Shown one piece after another: positions 11,902 through 18,325 of a stretch of DNA of 18,325 bases. A program made the translations under genes and the position numbers. The stretch's first letter is position 1. Every line of letters begins with the position of its first letter. Under the pieces are notes generated by a model. It was not told the origin of the DNA, ran no database searches, and saw only the letters and a list, made by a program, of their open reading frames with translations. The stretch comes from DASPXY01 sp038227745 (GTDB taxonomy: Bacteria; Planctomycetota; Planctomycetia; Gemmatales; Gemmataceae), in the NCBI GenBank assembly GCA_038227745.1, contig JBBRPS010000090.1, positions 1-18,325 of the forward strand, written 5' to 3'.

Positions 11902-13965
11902 TCAGTTCGCCACTTCCAGGCCATCGTCTCGCAGCTTCTGCCGGGCCCGCTCGCGGGCCTGAACGTCGGGAATGCTGTTGATCAGGTCGCGGCGTTGCGC
12001 GGGCGTACCGCCGCGCATCTTCGCCATCCAGGCCTGCCGCTGCTCCTCGGTAGGCGCGGCGGCGACGCCCTTGCCGCCCGGCGCCCCCGGGCCCTTGAAG
12101 CCGTCCGGGCCTTTCTCGCCGCCCGGGCCTTTCTCGCCGCCCGGGCCCTTCTTGGCCTTCTTCTTCTTGCCGCCCTCGCCGCCCGGGCCTTGCCCTTCCT
12201 CGTTCCGCGAGCGGGCCGCGCCGGGCTTCAGCTCGCTGCCCTCGGCCAGCAACGGCCGCGGGTTGAGCACCACGCGCTCGCCCTCTCTCAGGCCGGACTT
12301 GACCTCCACCAGCCGCTCGTTGCTCATGCCGACGACGATGTCGCGCAACTCCGGCTGCCCGTCGCCGCCGACCACGAAGCACTTGCGCTCGGCGCCCATG
12401 CTGATGGTGCCGACCACCGCCTGCACCGGCACGACCGTGACCGGCGTCGGGCTCTCCTCGGCGTAGATGGTCACCTCGGCGCTCATGCCCGGTTTCAGGC
12501 CCTCCATCGATTCGTCGATGGAGACCAGCGTCTTGTAGACGCGCACGTCGCTGGCGAACCAGTCCTGCTGCGAGGCGACCGTGTCCACGCGCTTGACGTG
12601 GCCGTGCAGCACGTGGCTGGCGTGGGCGTCCACGCGGATCTGCGCGTGCTGCCAGCTACCCTTGTCGTCGGGGTCCTCGTTGTGCAGGTGCGACACCAGC
12701 GCCTCGTGGACGCGGACGTTAACGAGCATCAGCGACAGGTCGGGGATCTGCATCATCTTCTGGCCCTCGCGGACCGGCTCGCCCTGGGCCACGATCGCCT
12801 GCTGCGAGCCGCCGCCGCCCCGCACCTGCTCGGGCACGTAGTACACCACCAGGCCGTCCTGCGGCGACAGGATGGTACACTTGGCGATCTCGACCTCGAC
12901 CTCCCGTTTCTTCGACAGTTCCTGCTCGTAGACCGAGCTCTTCGACAGGCGGTCGGCCTCCTTCTGCGCCAGCTTGCCCTTCGCCTGGCTCTTGACGCGG
13001 TCGAGGGCGCGCCGGGACTCGGCCAGCTTCGCCTTCAGGTCCTGCTCGGTCCGCCGTTTCGTGAAATCGACCAGCACCCGCTTCTCTTCCTGGACCTTCT
13101 CCAGCGCGATGCGCGAGCCGTCCACGCGCGAGTCATCCGCCTCCGCCTGGACCTTGCTCATCAGGCCCTTCTTGGCCATCCGGGCCGACCAGGCCGCCCG
13201 GTCCTTCCAGTTCTCCAGGTCGGAGTGCGAGGTCACGATGCGGCCCTCGACGTCCTTGAGCGACTGGATGAAGTCGCCCTTGATGTACTTCTCCAGGTCG
13301 ATCTTCGCGAGGTCCAGGGCGTTCTTGGCCGCCTCGACGTCGCTCTCGTTCTGGCTCTCCTGGATGCGGTAGTCCTCGTCGGCCTGGATCCAGAGGGCCT
13401 TGGCCTGATCGACCTTGATCTTCTGATCCTTGAGGTTCTCCTGGAAGCCGGACGAGTCCAGCTCCATGATCTTCTCGCCCTTGGTGACCTCGGCGCCGGC
13501 GTCCACGAGCCACTTGATCGTGGTGGCGATGGTGCCGCCCTTGGTGCCGGCGCGGACGGTGCAGGTGATGTCGCCGTTCCGCGCCGACTCCAGCGAGCCG
13601 CGCTCGACGATCGAGATCTTCAGCACCTCCTTGCGGACGGTCCAGGTCGGGCCGTTGAACGGCTCGCGGCCGAACAGACTGCCGGTCCTCCACACGACGA
13701 TGGCGCCGAGGAGGACCGTCAGGGCCACGGCGAAGCCGACGACGGCCAGGACTTTCCGCTGCCTACTCCAGGGCCGGGCCTGCGGTAGGCGGGAGGAGGC
13801 GAGGGAGGGACCCTTCCGCGGCAGCCCCCCGTCCGTCGCCGGGGAGGGGGCACCCGAGTGCCGCACCTGCGCCACCTGGCCCCCGCCCGTCACCGGAGAG
13901 GGGCTGCCCGAGAGAGGCGGGCCCTGCGTCGGCGTGGGGGAGGACTGCGGAGTGTCCTTGTTCAT
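11902..13965 (-). CDS. HlyD/MacA-type periplasmic adaptor (membrane fusion protein) with collagen-like segment
   Basis: The protein has 687 residues. A Pro/Ser/Gly-rich N-terminal extension (1-70) precedes one TM anchor (about 71-92). A biotinyl-lipoyl-like half (around GTIATTIKWLVDAGAEVTKG), a long coiled-coil hairpin (about 155-360, rich in Lys/Glu/Gln), the second lipoyl half (KCTILSPQDGLVVYYV) and beta-barrel/membrane-proximal domains to about 590 then follow. This is the adaptor joining the MacB-type permease to the outer-membrane channel. Residues 593-632 are Lys- and Gly-rich with collagen-like triplets (GPGGEKGPGGEKGPDGFKGP). A helical tail (TEEQRQAWMAKMRGGTPAQR onward) ends the protein. 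Start ATG 13963-13965 is backed by GAGGAG 9 bases upstream. The first 67 codons overlap the outer-membrane gene in another frame. It is longer than typical MacA (about 370). Confidence 0.9.
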   Translation of the reverse strand: MNKDTPQSSPTPTQGPPLSGSPSPVTGGGQVAQVRHSGAPSPATDGGLPRKGPSLASSRLPQARPWSRQRKVLAVVGFAVALTVLLGAIVVWRTGSLFGREPFNGPTWTVRKEVLKISIVERGSLESARNGDITCTVRAGTKGGTIATTIKWLVDAGAEVTKGEKIMELDSSGFQENLKDQKIKVDQAKALWIQADEDYRIQESQNESDVEAAKNALDLAKIDLEKYIKGDFIQSLKDVEGRIVTSHSDLENWKDRAAWSARMAKKGLMSKVQAEADDSRVDGSRIALEKVQEEKRVLVDFTKRRTEQDLKAKLAESRRALDRVKSQAKGKLAQKEADRLSKSSVYEQELSKKREVEVEIAKCTILSPQDGLVVYYVPEQVRGGGGSQQAIVAQGEPVREGQKMMQIPDLSLMLVNVRVHEALVSHLHNEDPDDKGSWQHAQIRVDAHASHVLHGHVKRVDTVASQQDWFASDVRVYKTLVSIDESMEGLKPGMSAEVTIYAEESPTPVTVVPVQAVVGTISMGAERKCFVVGGDGQPELRDIVVGMSNERLVEVKSGLREGERVVLNPRPLLAEGSELKPGAARSRNEEGQGPGGEGGKKKKAKKGPGGEKGPGGEKGPDGFKGPGAPGGKGVAAAPTEEQRQAWMAKMRGGTPAQRRDLINSIPDVQARERARQKLRDDGLEVAN
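12070..12147 (-). repeat. Collagen-like Gly-x-y coding repeat
   Basis: This part of the adaptor gene encodes residues 607-632, nine Gly-led triplets including GPG, GEK, GPD and GFK with small shifts in phase. At the DNA level an 18-bp unit GGGCCTTTCTCGCCGCCC stands twice in direct tandem (12107-12124 and 12125-12142), so it probably grew by slippage. A lysine run (KKKKAKK) precedes it. Confidence 0.75.
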
Positions 13966-16588
13966 CGATCCAAACTCCTCGGGGATCCAGGGGCAGGCGT
14001 TCCAGGTTCAGGTAGAGGTCAATGCGGGTCGCCAGGTAGCTGAGCCAGACGCGGTACATGTTGGTCTGGGAACCGTTCAGGTTGCCCAGGGCGCCGAGGT
14101 ACTGGTTGGTCAGGGCGGCGGCGTTGGCTTGCCCCGCGGTGCCCGTGGCCTTCAGGGAGTCGGGGTCGGTCGGGGCCACGATCACTTCGAGCGCGTTCTC
14201 CACCTGGGAGTAGAGAGACTCGAGTACCTTCTGTTGAATTTTATAGTTGTCGCCGAAAAGATGCAACTGTCTAACATCAAAACGCACCTGGGCGGCGATG
14301 TTGTCTTCCAGGTTCATCAGGTTGCGCCGGGCGCGCTGGTAGTTGATCAGCGCACCGCGGTAGACGTTCCGTTCCTGGACGCGCACCAGCGGCAGCTGGG
14401 CGTTCAGGATGAGCTGCTGGTTGGTGCGCGACGGCGCGAAGGCGAGCGGCTGCGAGCCGTTGGGCGGCGTGAGGCTGTCGAGATGGTACGCCACGTTGAA
14501 GACGCCCATCAAGGCGTTGGCGGTCACGCGCAGCTGCCGCCAGGCGTCCACGACCTGGGCGCGGGCGTTCATCAGGTCCACGCGGTTGGTCAGGGCCGCC
14601 TCGACGGCCGCCTCCTGCGCCCGCTCCACGTCGTCGTTGAGCAGGTCGCATTCGCCGAGCCGGGCCGGCGGCAGCTCCGGCCACAGGCGGCCCGCCCCCT
14701 CGAAGCGGTCGTTGCGCGCGTAGACCAGGACGTTCACCGCCGCGTACGAGACGAGCCGGAACAGTTTCGTCTGGGCCTGCCGCCGCTGCGCCTCCTTCGG
14801 CAGCTTCTCCCACGGCCCGGTCTCGTACTCGCGCAGCTCCTTTTCCAGCCCGCCCAGGTCGGCCTCGAACTCGGCCTCGCGCAGGCGGGCGGCGTCCACG
14901 GCGGACAGGGGCTGACCCTTGACCTCCAGGTCCGTCTTGAGGTCGAGCAGCTTGCGGCGCTCCGCCCCCAGTTTTTCCAGGCGTACCTTCAGCTCCTTCT
15001 CGCTCAACTTCGTCCACGTCTGCCAGGCGGGGGGCAACTTCTTCTGGAACTCCGTGCCGCGGACGAGCGGGTCGGTGGTGTACAGGCGGAGCAGGGCGGG
15101 GCGCACCTTCGCGGCCGGCAGCTGCTGCAGCGGCTCCACCTGCCGCGCGGCGGCGTCGGCCTCGGTCAGCACCGAGTAGTAGCGGTCGAGCTGGCGCGTG
15201 ATCGGGCGAATCGGAGCGTCGTCGAGGAGCAGCGGCAAGTTGGCGGGGATGCCGAGCTGCAGCTTGAACTGGTCGAGGGCGTTGGTCTTGTCCTGCACGT
15301 CCTTCAGGACGCCGTTGCGCGCGTTCAGGAGCGTGCTGTTGACCTGCATGACCTGCAGCGGCGAGACCTGGCCGCCCTCCTGGAAGCCCTCGAAGAGCTT
15401 GAGGGCCTTCTCCAGGTCGCGGACGTACTTGGTATCAACGGCCCAGTCCACCTCGCGGAACAGCGTGGGCAGGTAGCCGCGGAACTGACCCGAAACGTCG
15501 GTGCTGGCGATGCCGAGCGCCGCCAGGGTGGAGATCGGGCCGCTGCCGCCGGTGCCCGTGCCGGCCGCCGCCTGCAGGTTGCCCGGAGGGCTGGTGCCCA
15601 CGGCGATCGACAGGAAGAACTGCTCGCGAAAGCGGGCATAAGAGCGGATGTTGTAGACGAGGTTGCGCTCCACCAGCGTCAGCGGTTCCAGGGTGACGGC
15701 CCGGCCGCCGCCGCGCAGGAACGGCTGGACGATATCGAGGTTGATGTTGGAGAAGCTGGTGAAGTCCCTGGCGCCGTGGACGAAGTTGAAGACGGTCGTG
15801 TTGGCGAAGCCGAGCGTGAGCAGGGCGCCGGTGCTGAACAGCTTGGTGACGCTGGCCGACGAGTTCAGGGTCCAGTTGTTCCGCTCGCCGACCGACGACT
15901 CCGGGCCGGCCGACTGGCGGAAGGCGTTCTCGATGGCGGTCCACTGGTAGGCGAAGCTGAAGCGCTGCAGCGTCACCGGCAGGGCGGCGAGGTACAGGTC
16001 CTCGCGGATGCTCTGGTATTCACGGCTGTTGATGAGTCCCAGCTCGACGGCGTGCTCCAGTTTGAGCAGGAAGCCCGCCGGCTCGGCGGCCAGGGGGGTG
16101 TCGAAGAGGGTCTGGATCGGCCCGCGGGGGTTGTCGGCGGCGCGCTTCTCCGCCGGGGCGGCCGCGTCCTTGCCGGCGTCCTCGGCGCCCGAGCGCTCGG
16201 TGCGGTTCTCGGTGTCCCAGGCCTTGATGATGTCGAGCCAGCCGGTGCCGTGGGGGTTGCCGACGCCGGCCTTGCCGGGGGACTGCGGGTGTGGCGACAG
16301 CTTCCGGGTGGCGTCGTCGTCGGGCGGCATGGGCGGCCGGTCGGGGTTGGTCGGGTCGGCGAAGCGGGCGCGCGGGTCGGGGTAGACGTGGAACTGGTCG
16401 ATCTTCCACGCCTCGTAGCGGTCCTTCTCGGCGAGGACGTCGTTGACTTCCTTGTCGGCGGCGTTGCGGAAGAAGCGGCGCGTGCAGCCTTCCAGCCCTG
16501 CCAGCACGCCGATCGCCAGGAGCAGGCACAGCACCCGACGCAGCGCTCCCACCTTCGCCACAGGACGCAGCCCACTCCCGTCTTCCAT
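13763..16588 (-). CDS. TolC-family outer-membrane efflux lipoprotein
   Basis: From ATG 16586-16588 the protein has 941 residues, about twice the usual TolC length. A lipoprotein signal (RRVLCLLLAIGVLAGLEGC, lipid-accepting Cys35) starts it. The -2 residue Glu is unusual for a lipobox. Two repeat halves of the OEP fold are seen: LLKLEHAVELGLINSREYQS early on, and QEAAVEAALTNRVDLMNARA with VVDAWRQLRVTANAL later. A charged helical insert (around KLSEKELKVRLEKLGAERRK) lies between them. It should form the outer-membrane channel of the exporter encoded downstream. GGGGGA 5 bases upstream and the lipoprotein signal fix this start; an in-frame ORF back to 16789 would only translate repeat DNA. The natural end seems to be near LPLDPRGVWIDE. 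The last 68 or so residues overlap the adaptor gene and are low complexity. Confidence 0.88.
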   Translation of the reverse strand: MEDGSGLRPVAKVGALRRVLCLLLAIGVLAGLEGCTRRFFRNAADKEVNDVLAEKDRYEAWKIDQFHVYPDPRARFADPTNPDRPPMPPDDDATRKLSPHPQSPGKAGVGNPHGTGWLDIIKAWDTENRTERSGAEDAGKDAAAPAEKRAADNPRGPIQTLFDTPLAAEPAGFLLKLEHAVELGLINSREYQSIREDLYLAALPVTLQRFSFAYQWTAIENAFRQSAGPESSVGERNNWTLNSSASVTKLFSTGALLTLGFANTTVFNFVHGARDFTSFSNINLDIVQPFLRGGGRAVTLEPLTLVERNLVYNIRSYARFREQFFLSIAVGTSPPGNLQAAAGTGTGGSGPISTLAALGIASTDVSGQFRGYLPTLFREVDWAVDTKYVRDLEKALKLFEGFQEGGQVSPLQVMQVNSTLLNARNGVLKDVQDKTNALDQFKLQLGIPANLPLLLDDAPIRPITRQLDRYYSVLTEADAAARQVEPLQQLPAAKVRPALLRLYTTDPLVRGTEFQKKLPPAWQTWTKLSEKELKVRLEKLGAERRKLLDLKTDLEVKGQPLSAVDAARLREAEFEADLGGLEKELREYETGPWEKLPKEAQRRQAQTKLFRLVSYAAVNVLVYARNDRFEGAGRLWPELPPARLGECDLLNDDVERAQEAAVEAALTNRVDLMNARAQVVDAWRQLRVTANALMGVFNVAYHLDSLTPPNGSQPLAFAPSRTNQQLILNAQLPLVRVQERNVYRGALINYQRARRNLMNLEDNIAAQVRFDVRQLHLFGDNYKIQQKVLESLYSQVENALEVIVAPTDPDSLKATGTAGQANAAALTNQYLGALGNLNGSQTNMYRVWLSYLATRIDLYLNLERLPLDPRGVWIDEQGHSAVLPHADAGPASLGQPLSGDGRGPGGAGAALGCPLPGDGRGAAAEGSLPRLLPPTAGPALE
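13833..13914. repeat. 54-bp-period direct repeat in the overlap of two genes
   Basis: A 28-base segment at 13833-13860 (CCGTCGCCGGGGAGGGGGCA onward) recurs in diverged form at 13887-13914 (CCGTCACCGGAGAGGGGCTG onward), 54 bases apart. Because 54 is a multiple of three it repeats in both reading frames: SGSPSPVTGG/SGAPSPATDGG in the adaptor and LGQPLSGDGRG/LGCPLPGDGRG in the outer-membrane protein. Confidence 0.7.
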
Positions 16589-16662
16589 GACTGTCCCCCG
16601 CGCCGGCGTCAAAATCCGAAAAGGCGGCGTCTCCGTTATCGGCGGCAAAGTCCTCCCGGATT

Positions 16663-16729
16663 CACAAAAAGGCGGACGCGCCAGCGAGGGACGCCTCGTT
16701 CCTCTCGCTGGCGCGTCGGGCTTGTGTGC
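16663..16729. repeat. Degenerate copy of the KPDAQA-type palindrome between cyclase and efflux genes
   Basis: GACGCGCCAGCGAG at 16675-16688 pairs perfectly with CTCGCTGGCGCGTC at 16704-16717 around a 15-base loop. The outer CACAA (16663-16667) and the TTGTG within GGGCTTGTGTG keep the family ends. On the minus strand it reads AHKPDAPARG. It occupies most of the 175-base gap between the cyclase stop and the outer-membrane protein start. Nothing else is evident there. Confidence 0.75.
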
Positions 16730-16763
16730 GCGGATCGGCGGGTACGGGGCGGCAAACTCACCT

Positions 16764-18317
16764 TCAGTGCGCGGTCGCCTTGCCCTCACCGAGGAGCTGG
16801 TGCAGCGTGACCGGCGCCTGCACGCCCGCCAGCTCCACCGTGCCGGCCAGCTGCGTCAGAAAGGTTCCGGCGACGCGCTCCTGCGTGGCCGGACTGACCA
16901 GCACCGGCACGCCGAGCTTCTTCGTCGCGTCCTGCACCCGGCTGGCGAGGTTGACCGTGTGGCCGTGCGGGCCGTACTTCAGCTTGCGACTGCTGCCGGT
17001 GTTGCCGACCAGCGCCGGCCCGGTGTTCAGGCCGATGCCCAGCCGCAGCGGGTCGCCGACCACGCTCTGCCAGCGGGCGTTCAGCCCCGGCAGCTCACTC
17101 TGCATCGCCAGCGCCGCCCGGCAGGCGCGGACCGCGTGGTCCTCCTGCGCCACCGGCGCGTTCCACATCGCGAGGATGCCGTCGCCCGCGTAATCGACGA
17201 TCGCGCCGCCCTGCTCCACGATCCGCTCCGATAGCCGTTCCATCATGTCGCGCACCACCCGGCACGTCGTCTCGGCGCCCAGCCGCTCCGACAGCCGCGT
17301 GAAGCCGCGCAGGTCGCTCGCCAGGATCGTCACCTCCTGACTGCGGCCCTCCAGCAGGGTCGGGTTGCGCTCCAGCTCGTGGACCAGCTCGGGCGAGAAG
17401 AACTGCTCGAACTGGACGCGGGTGCGGATGGCCGTCGTCCGCGCCTGGTTGGCGCCGACGGCGGCGGCGAGCAGCTGCACCACCTGCGCCTGCAGCGGCC
17501 GGATGGCGACGGGGCCGCGGCCGCGAAACCGCCGCGACCCGTACAGCGCGCCCGCGACCTCGTCGCGCACGCCGAAGACCGGCGAGGCCACCACCGCGTC
17601 GATGCCGCGCAGGCTCATCGCGTGGTCGCCGATCAGCCCGGGGTCCTGGTAGAAGGTACGGCGGTCGGCGACGATCTTGGCGATGAGGGTGCGGCTGTAG
17701 CGCAGGTCGCACTTGTCGTCCACGGCGTGGGCGGCGGCGACGGACCAGGTGCCGTCCTGGCACAGGAGCACCATGCCGACGTCCAGGCCGACCAGTTCGA
17801 CGAGGGCGCGGGCGGCGTGGCCGTGGAACTCCGGGCCGCCGGCGGCGGAGTGCTGCAGGGCGATCACGCGCTCCAGCCACTGGGCCAGCATCTCGGGCGG
17901 CGGGACCTCGCCGAGCGACTCGAGGGGGCGAGCGTCGCGGACGGAGAGGCCGCCGCGGACCGGTGCGGAGATGGTGAGCAGCGAGGCGGCCTCGGGGTCG
18001 GGCCCCGGGTCGTCTCGGCCGAGGGTGACGAGGGTCCGGCCGATGGTCAACCGCACGGGCAGGGAGAAGACGCAGCTGGTGCCGGTGGCCAGGGCCGGGC
18101 CTTCGCCGAGGGGGACGGCCTTGCTGGTGCTGAGGTTCTCGATGCGGACACGGCCGCTGGGCAGTTCCTCGACGCGGATGTGGTCGCGCGAGGCGTAAGG
18201 ATCTTCAAGGGTGACTCGGCGGACCTCGCGCTGCGGGCCGCGGCCGAACTCCAGCGGCCCGTGGGGGTGCTCGAACTGCTTGGACTGCGACGGACCGGAG
18301 ATCGTGACGCTGAGCAT
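16764..18317 (-). CDS. Class III nucleotidyl cyclase with FHA and GAF domains
   Basis: The protein has 517 residues and no membrane segment. An FHA domain lies at about 21-100 (FGRG with GR at 25-26, and canonical SRDH at 43-46), a GAF-like sensor at about 147-290, a short linking helix, and a class III cyclase domain at about 325-508. Metal-binding Asp335 (ILASDLRGFT) and Asp379 (YAGDGILAMW) and the transition-state pair Asn456/Arg460 (TVNLASR) are present. The usual base-selecting Lys and Asp are replaced by Asp375 and His453. The domain should make a cyclic nucleotide, with GAF and FHA giving ligand and phosphothreonine control. Which product is open. The ATG at 18315-18317 is 8 bases from the window edge. 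MLSVTISGP followed directly by the FHA fold is a sensible start, but a longer N-terminus cannot be excluded. Confidence 0.9.
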   Translation of the reverse strand: MLSVTISGPSQSKQFEHPHGPLEFGRGPQREVRRVTLEDPYASRDHIRVEELPSGRVRIENLSTSKAVPLGEGPALATGTSCVFSLPVRLTIGRTLVTLGRDDPGPDPEAASLLTISAPVRGGLSVRDARPLESLGEVPPPEMLAQWLERVIALQHSAAGGPEFHGHAARALVELVGLDVGMVLLCQDGTWSVAAAHAVDDKCDLRYSRTLIAKIVADRRTFYQDPGLIGDHAMSLRGIDAVVASPVFGVRDEVAGALYGSRRFRGRGPVAIRPLQAQVVQLLAAAVGANQARTTAIRTRVQFEQFFSPELVHELERNPTLLEGRSQEVTILASDLRGFTRLSERLGAETTCRVVRDMMERLSERIVEQGGAIVDYAGDGILAMWNAPVAQEDHAVRACRAALAMQSELPGLNARWQSVVGDPLRLGIGLNTGPALVGNTGSSRKLKYGPHGHTVNLASRVQDATKKLGVPVLVSPATQERVAGTFLTQLAGTVELAGVQAPVTLHQLLGEGKATAH

Positions 18318-18325
18318 CGCGGCGA

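Noticed and set aside
11800..13788. 662-residue plus-strand ORF over the adaptor gene
   Set aside because: Antisense shadow; the composition is typical of reversed GC-rich coding sequence.
16589..16789. 67-codon upstream extension of the outer-membrane protein
   Set aside because: It translates the degenerate repeat and would bury the lipoprotein signal inside the protein. GGGGGA before ATG 16588 supports the shorter form.
13430..16810. 1126-residue plus-strand ORF opposite the efflux genes
   Set aside because: It is the antisense shadow of the outer-membrane and adaptor genes. In GC-rich DNA with G/C third positions the complementary frame stays open. The translation is Arg/Val/Leu/Gln-rich with no domain pattern.

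Overview
The window is strongly GC-rich and gene-dense, and it reads as the chromosome of a planctomycete, probably of the Gemmata group. That assignment is inference. It rests on a Tat-exported DUF1501 protein, a Hanks-type kinase end, FHA-linked signalling proteins, a zinc-ribbon/Ig-like membrane protein of a type I associate with planctomycetes, and an interspersed palindrome whose translation reads KPDAQARDPSLARRA. I see no rRNA, tRNA, CRISPR array, phage or intact insertion sequence.

Layout. Left (1-3.9 kb): the last 47 codons of a Ser/Thr kinase (+), then a TPR protein, a DUF1501 protein and a truncated SLOG-fold gene fragment, all on the minus strand and separated by long perfect hairpins. 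Centre (4.2-9.7 kb): three plus-strand genes. These are a 1212-residue zinc-ribbon/Ig-like/one-TM protein with four tandem beta-type repeats, a six-TM protein with a C-terminal FHA domain, and a 118-residue secreted protein. Right (9.7-18.3 kb): a minus-strand block. In transcription order it holds an FHA-GAF-class III cyclase, a TolC-type outer-membrane lipoprotein, a HlyD/MacA-type membrane fusion protein with a collagen-like segment, a MacB-type ABC ATPase and its FtsX/MacB-type permease.

How they work together. The last four genes supply every part of a tripartite MacAB-TolC-like exporter: inner-membrane ATPase and permease, periplasmic adaptor, outer-membrane channel. They are closely spaced or overlapping, so they probably form one operon. 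The cyclase lies just upstream in the same direction, but a repeat separates it from the operon, so co-regulation is only possible. The kinase end and the two FHA proteins suggest phospho-signalling nearby, but no direct link can be read from the sequence.

The most unusual material is repeat DNA. There are four different hairpin or palindrome types. One is a nested element at 7875-8030 in which a 24-bp palindrome appears to have inserted into one arm of a 132-bp inverted repeat. Repeat DNA also reaches into coding sequence: it forms the C-terminus of the ABC ATPase, and a 54-bp direct repeat is read in two frames where the outer-membrane and adaptor genes overlap by 203 bp. Other points of interest are base-selecting residues in the cyclase that differ from the usual ones, a Ser-to-Glu change in one FHA domain, and two convergent genes that share the bases CTAG for both stop codons.
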